From JAAYAY01 sp964429355 (GTDB lineage: Bacteria > Planctomycetota > Planctomycetia > Pirellulales > Thermoguttaceae), in the NCBI GenBank assembly GCA_964429355.1, contig CAYSCH010000407.1:1-8293 (forward strand): DNA of 8,293 nt. The letters are read 5' to 3'. Shown one piece after another: positions 6,658-8,293 of this stretch. The position numbers and the translations under genes were made by a program. A model generated the notes under the pieces. That model made no database searches, was not told the origin of the DNA, and was given only the letters and a program-made list of their open reading frames with translations. Positions within the stretch are counted from its first letter, which is position 1, and each line of letters begins with the position of its first letter.

Positions 6658-6974
6658 TGGAATGCAATCTTGTTCCGCACGGCAGGGAAGTCAAGTGCAG
6701 CATTTGCGGCAAGAAAGCTGCACGGATTTGCCGTCGACGTTGCCGATTGGGGATATTGCAGTCCTCGCCGCCGTGCTCATTCGCCCCCATAGTTTCCCGC
6801 CTCACGCCCTCCGGTTCCGACCGTCTCCAGCGATGCCGCGAGGCCGGGTGCGGATTGATGGTTACCGAAGAGAATGTGACTCGTTGCGCCCGGCTGGGGA
6901 AGAAATGCGACGGCGTGAATCTGTGGGCCGCTTACCTGAACGGAGAAAGACAATGCCGGCATTGGAAAACATGA
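6654..6974 (+). CDS. Small cysteine-rich (zinc-ribbon-like) protein
   Basis: This 106-residue protein carries 11 cysteines. The N-terminal region has the pair CSIC (15-18) followed by CRRRC (26-30), a spacing that could hold one zinc ion. The C-terminal region has CREAGC (61-66) and further cysteines at 78, 85 and 101, a possible second site. The stretch between (35-58) is Ser/Pro-rich and looks like a linker. The start is ATG 6654, overlapping the previous stop as ATGA; a second ATG follows at once, so residue 1 or 2 may be the true start. No strong ribosome binding site is visible, so translation is probably coupled to the gene before. Function is unknown; DNA/RNA binding or a structural metal role would fit. 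Confidence 0.6.
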   Translation: MMECNLVPHGREVKCSICGKKAARICRRRCRLGILQSSPPCSFAPIVSRLTPSGSDRLQRCREAGCGLMVTEENVTRCARLGKKCDGVNLWAAYLNGERQCRHWKT

Positions 6975-7177
6975 CCGCGAAACAATTGGAAGCCCGCCTG
7001 CAGGTCCTTGCGTGGAAGACGCCGAAGAGCGACGAACGCACCGCGGAGATTCAGCGGATCGTCGCACGGCTGGAAAAACTACCTTCGCCGCCTCCTCGAA
7101 GATTTTCGCCGCCTCCCAGAAAATGTTCGTGCTCGTGCTCGTGCCGGACGCCCTCGCCTCGCAAGGCATCGAAATGA
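6953..7177 (+). CDS. Tiny helical protein, possibly the first half of a frameshifted gene
   Basis: The reading frame begins MPALENMTAKQLEARL and is convincingly helical and charged up to about residue 42 (IQRIVARLEK). It then becomes Pro/Arg/Cys-rich and repetitive (SPPPRRF, SPPPRKC, CSCSCSC), which looks like out-of-frame translation. ATG 6953 is chosen for its GGAG at 6942-6945, 7 bases upstream; ATG 6971, overlapping the previous stop as ATGA, is the alternative. After the five-A run at 7074-7078 the third-position G/C preference moves into the -1 frame, which stays open to 7344. Either a -1 frameshift or an indel may therefore join this to the next frame. Function unknown. Confidence 0.5.
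   Translation: MPALENMTAKQLEARLQVLAWKTPKSDERTAEIQRIVARLEKLPSPPPRRFSPPPRKCSCSCSCRTPSPRKASK
7084..7125 (+). repeat. Tandem 21-base imperfect repeat
   Basis: Copy one is 7084-7104 and copy two 7105-7125. They share the first 12 bases (TTCGCCGCCTCC) and match at 17 of 21 positions. The unit is seven codons long, so no frame is disturbed. In the -1 frame it encodes FAASSKI/FAASQKM. The last codon of copy two is the ATG at 7123, the only good start of the following short gene. Confidence 0.7.
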
Positions 7178-7344
7178 CCGGGGACGCACGCGAGCCGCAA
7201 GAGGCCGATCCCGGGCGGGCCTTCTGGGTAACGCCCCAGTCCTGGGTCGACGACGACCTGGAGGCCGGGCGCTTGCCGAGCCTCAAGGGCATGACCCCGG
7301 TCGAGCTTCCCGCCCTGGGCGGCGGATGCCCGTTCCGCGGCTGA
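7123..7344 (+). CDS. Unknown 73-residue protein overlapping the preceding frame
   Basis: The frame starts MFVLVLVPDALASQ, a hydrophobic strand followed by a Pro/Asp turn, and continues through an acidic middle into FWVTPQSWVDDDLEAGRLPS and a Gly/Pro tail. Codon choice is strongly G/C at third positions, like the main genes, so this part is likely coding. No ribosome binding site precedes ATG 7123, and coding-like codon use already begins around 7084 in this frame. It may therefore be reached by a -1 frameshift from the preceding frame (fused product about 130 residues) or by coupled re-initiation. No family is recognised. Confidence 0.55.
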   Translation: MFVLVLVPDALASQGIEMTGDAREPQEADPGRAFWVTPQSWVDDDLEAGRLPSLKGMTPVELPALGGGCPFRG

Positions 7345-7386
7345 CAGGCCGATAAGCCGGCCCCCTGGGCCTGCCCGAGGCTGATC

Positions 7387-7431
7387 CCGGGCGTTCTGGG
7401 GCCCTTCTGCGGGCCTCCCTCCGGGCGTTCT
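7387..7431. repeat. 11-base direct repeats flanking a hairpin
   Basis: CCGGGCGTTCT occurs exactly at 7387-7397 and 7421-7431, 34 bases apart start to start. Between them lies a stem of 7 pairs (7398-7404 with 7411-7417, one G-U pair, 6-base loop TTCTGC). The arrangement could be a transcription terminator, a recombinase or regulator binding array, or the trace of a small insertion. No T-run follows, which argues against a simple terminator. Confidence 0.5.
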
Positions 7432-7463
7432 CCCGCCCTGCGTTCGCCCCTCACCGGTTATTT

Positions 7464-7477
7464 CCGGGAATTTCCGG
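7464..7477. promoter_or_regulatory. Operator-like palindrome upstream of the regulator
   Basis: CCGGGAATTTCCGG is a 14-base palindrome with one mismatched pair (6 of 7 pairs match), centred at 7470/7471. It also reads as a direct repeat of ATTTCCGG starting at 7460 and 7470, one helical turn apart. About 95 bases upstream of the HTH gene, it is a reasonable place for self-regulation. No binding has been shown. Confidence 0.35.
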
Positions 7478-7495
7478 CAAGATCGCCAAAACCGT

Positions 7496-7525
7496 ATTTT
7501 ATGAGGGGCCCCTAGGCGATAAAAT
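7496..7525. promoter_or_regulatory. Nested inverted repeat with GC core and AT arms
   Basis: A perfect 10-base palindrome AGGGGCCCCT (7504-7513) lies inside the AT-rich arms ATTTTAT (7496-7502) and ATAAAAT (7519-7525). Together they can fold as an imperfect hairpin or bind a dimeric protein. It sits about 47-76 bases before the regulator ATG, in its likely 5' leader or promoter. Confidence 0.35.
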
Positions 7526-7571
7526 GTGGGCTGTCGGATGCGTTTCCCCGAACACAGCGAGGGTCGAAGAA

Positions 7572-8090
7572 ATGAGCAGCGAATTCAAGAGGCTGAAGGC
7601 GAAGCTGAAGGCGAGGCCGTACCTCGTCGCGGACGTGTCGACCGGCGAGTGCAGGCTGGTCGACCAGCCCGAGGCGTTCGCCCTGATGATGGAGGCCGGG
7701 CCCGGCTCGCCGTACGCGATCGTCGACGCCGGCAAGGCCCTGGACAAGTTCGCCGCCCTGGAGGGCGTGGGCAAGGAGGACAGGGAGTTCGGCATGAGGG
7801 AGGTCGCCCAGATCGCGGGCGTCTCCTACCACGTCGCATATGCCTACGTGAACGGCCATGAAGCATTCCCTGCCCCGGTCCGCGGCTTTTGCGGGGGCGG
7901 CACCGGGCGGGTGGAGGCCAAGTGGGGCTGGGCGGCGGCGTACGTGGCCGGGCTGCTCGGCTCGATCAAGCGGATCGGGGACTTGCGGCCCCCGGCCTTG
8001 GCGGCGATCAACGCCAGCCTCGGCGAGCTGCTGGGCGTCGACGTAAAGAAGCGGACCGGCCGGAAGGTATCAGCTCCCGCCCGGTCCTGA
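7572..8090 (+). CDS. Helix-turn-helix regulator, excisionase/MerR-like
   Basis: This 172-residue protein has a clear helix-turn-helix at about residues 75-104: MREVAQIAGVSYHVAYAYV, then NGHEAFPAPVR. The pattern 'xEVAxxxGVSxxxxYxYxxxxxFPxPVR' is that of excisionase/AlpA and MerR-type DNA-binding domains, and the following GGGTGRVEAKWGWAAAYVAG resembles the wing and last helix. The first 70 residues (basic KRLKAKLKAR, then mixed strand/helix) are unassigned and unusual for a bare excisionase. ATG 7572 has GAGGG at 7559-7563, 8 bases upstream; GTG/ATG-like starts further upstream lack support. It ends 31 bases before the serine recombinase, so it likely acts with it as regulator or directionality factor, or represses the element's genes. 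Confidence 0.75.
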   Translation: MSSEFKRLKAKLKARPYLVADVSTGECRLVDQPEAFALMMEAGPGSPYAIVDAGKALDKFAALEGVGKEDREFGMREVAQIAGVSYHVAYAYVNGHEAFPAPVRGFCGGGTGRVEAKWGWAAAYVAGLLGSIKRIGDLRPPALAAINASLGELLGVDVKKRTGRKVSAPARS

Positions 8091-8121
8091 CCACAACCAA
8101 GTCTGAACAGGAGACTCGACC

Positions 8122-8293
8122 ATGGCTAAGAAGCATCTTAACACGAAACCCAAGACCGACAAATCCCAAGCGACCAGGGCTGCGAGCTACTGCCGGACGT
8201 CCGGCGAGGGCCAGCGGGACAACACTTCTATTCCACGGCAGAAGGAGGACTGCGAGTCGCTCTGCACTCGGAACGGATGGACGCTGTCCGAGC
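8122..8293 (+). CDS. Serine recombinase, N-terminal part (cut by window end)
   Basis: The 57 visible residues start with a basic leader of about 17 residues and then enter the resolvase/invertase catalytic domain. RAASYCRTSGEGQ (19-31) contains the family's Y-x-R-x-S motif with Ser 27 as the expected nucleophile and Arg 25 beside it. SIPRQKEDCESLC (36-48) matches the usual 'S-I-x-x-Q' helix start. ATG 8122 has AGGAGA at 8109-8114, 7 bases upstream. Whether it is a large serine integrase (with zinc and coiled-coil domains) or a short resolvase depends on sequence beyond the window. Located right after the HTH gene at the edge of the head cassette, it most likely integrates and excises this element. 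Confidence 0.9.
   Translation, partial: MAKKHLNTKPKTDKSQATRAASYCRTSGEGQRDNTSIPRQKEDCESLCTRNGWTLSE

Larger units (their letters stand above)
7345..7571 (+). promoter_or_regulatory. Intergenic control region before the regulator gene
   Basis: These 227 bases have no convincing gene and separate the structural genes from the regulator/recombinase pair. They hold a small stem right after the last structural stop (7347-7351 with 7358-7362), a repeat-flanked hairpin (7387-7431), an operator-like palindrome (7464-7477) and an AT-rich segment at 7488-7502 that could contain a promoter. An in-frame GTG-free extension of the regulator back to 7524 is less likely than its ATG at 7572. The exact promoter position cannot be fixed by eye. 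Confidence 0.5.

Noticed and set aside
6332..6952. Long upstream extension of the small gene at 6953
   Set aside because: It overlaps two cysteine-rich genes in another frame and has no ribosome binding site at its start, while GGAG precedes ATG 6953.
7347..7362. Terminator after the last structural gene
   Set aside because: The stem is only 5 pairs and no T-run follows, so intrinsic termination is not supported.
1..8293. tRNA, rRNA, CRISPR array or insertion sequence
   Set aside because: I saw no cloverleaf with a T-loop, no regularly spaced repeat array and no transposase or terminal inverted repeats.

Overview
This window carries the head and DNA-packaging genes of a tailed-phage-type (HK97-fold) element, followed by a small control and recombination module. 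All supportable genes are on the + strand. The DNA is GC-rich with strong G/C preference at third codon positions. From memory, the capsid, portal and cysteine-rich proteins look most like those of prophage-like islands in Planctomycetota (Gemmata/Isosphaera-type bacteria). That host assignment is an inference, and no host gene is present to confirm it.

Layout. (1) 1-1970: the tail end of an unknown upstream gene, a 98-residue coiled-coil protein, and the large terminase (ATPase plus nuclease). All three overlap at their stop/start junctions. (2) 1971-2446: a 60-residue protein of unknown function, then an untranslated leader of about 160 bases containing a strong GC hairpin just before the capsid gene. 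(3) 2447-6034: HK97-type major capsid protein with an N-terminal extension, a 185-residue unknown protein, a 76-residue coiled-coil protein, and the HK97-type portal protein. (4) 6031-6974: two cysteine-rich proteins in DNA that is clearly less GC-rich than its surroundings, probably an exchangeable cargo cassette. (5) 6953-7344: two very small overlapping reading frames that may be one gene joined by a frameshift. (6) 7345-7571: an intergenic control region with hairpins, an 11-base direct repeat and an operator-like palindrome. (7) 7572-8293: a helix-turn-helix (excisionase/MerR-like) regulator and the start of a serine recombinase, cut off by the window end.

How the parts work together: the terminase would recognise and pump DNA through the portal into a shell built from the capsid protein. 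The HTH protein and serine recombinase would handle control and integration or excision. No tail, tail-tape-measure, lysis, head-tail adaptor or recognisable prohead protease gene lies between the portal and the recombinase. A compact element that makes capsids but no tails is therefore a real possibility (compare capsid-forming phage satellites), although genes outside the window could overturn this. Most junctions from 3926 to 7344 overlap by a few bases, as in one translationally coupled transcript.
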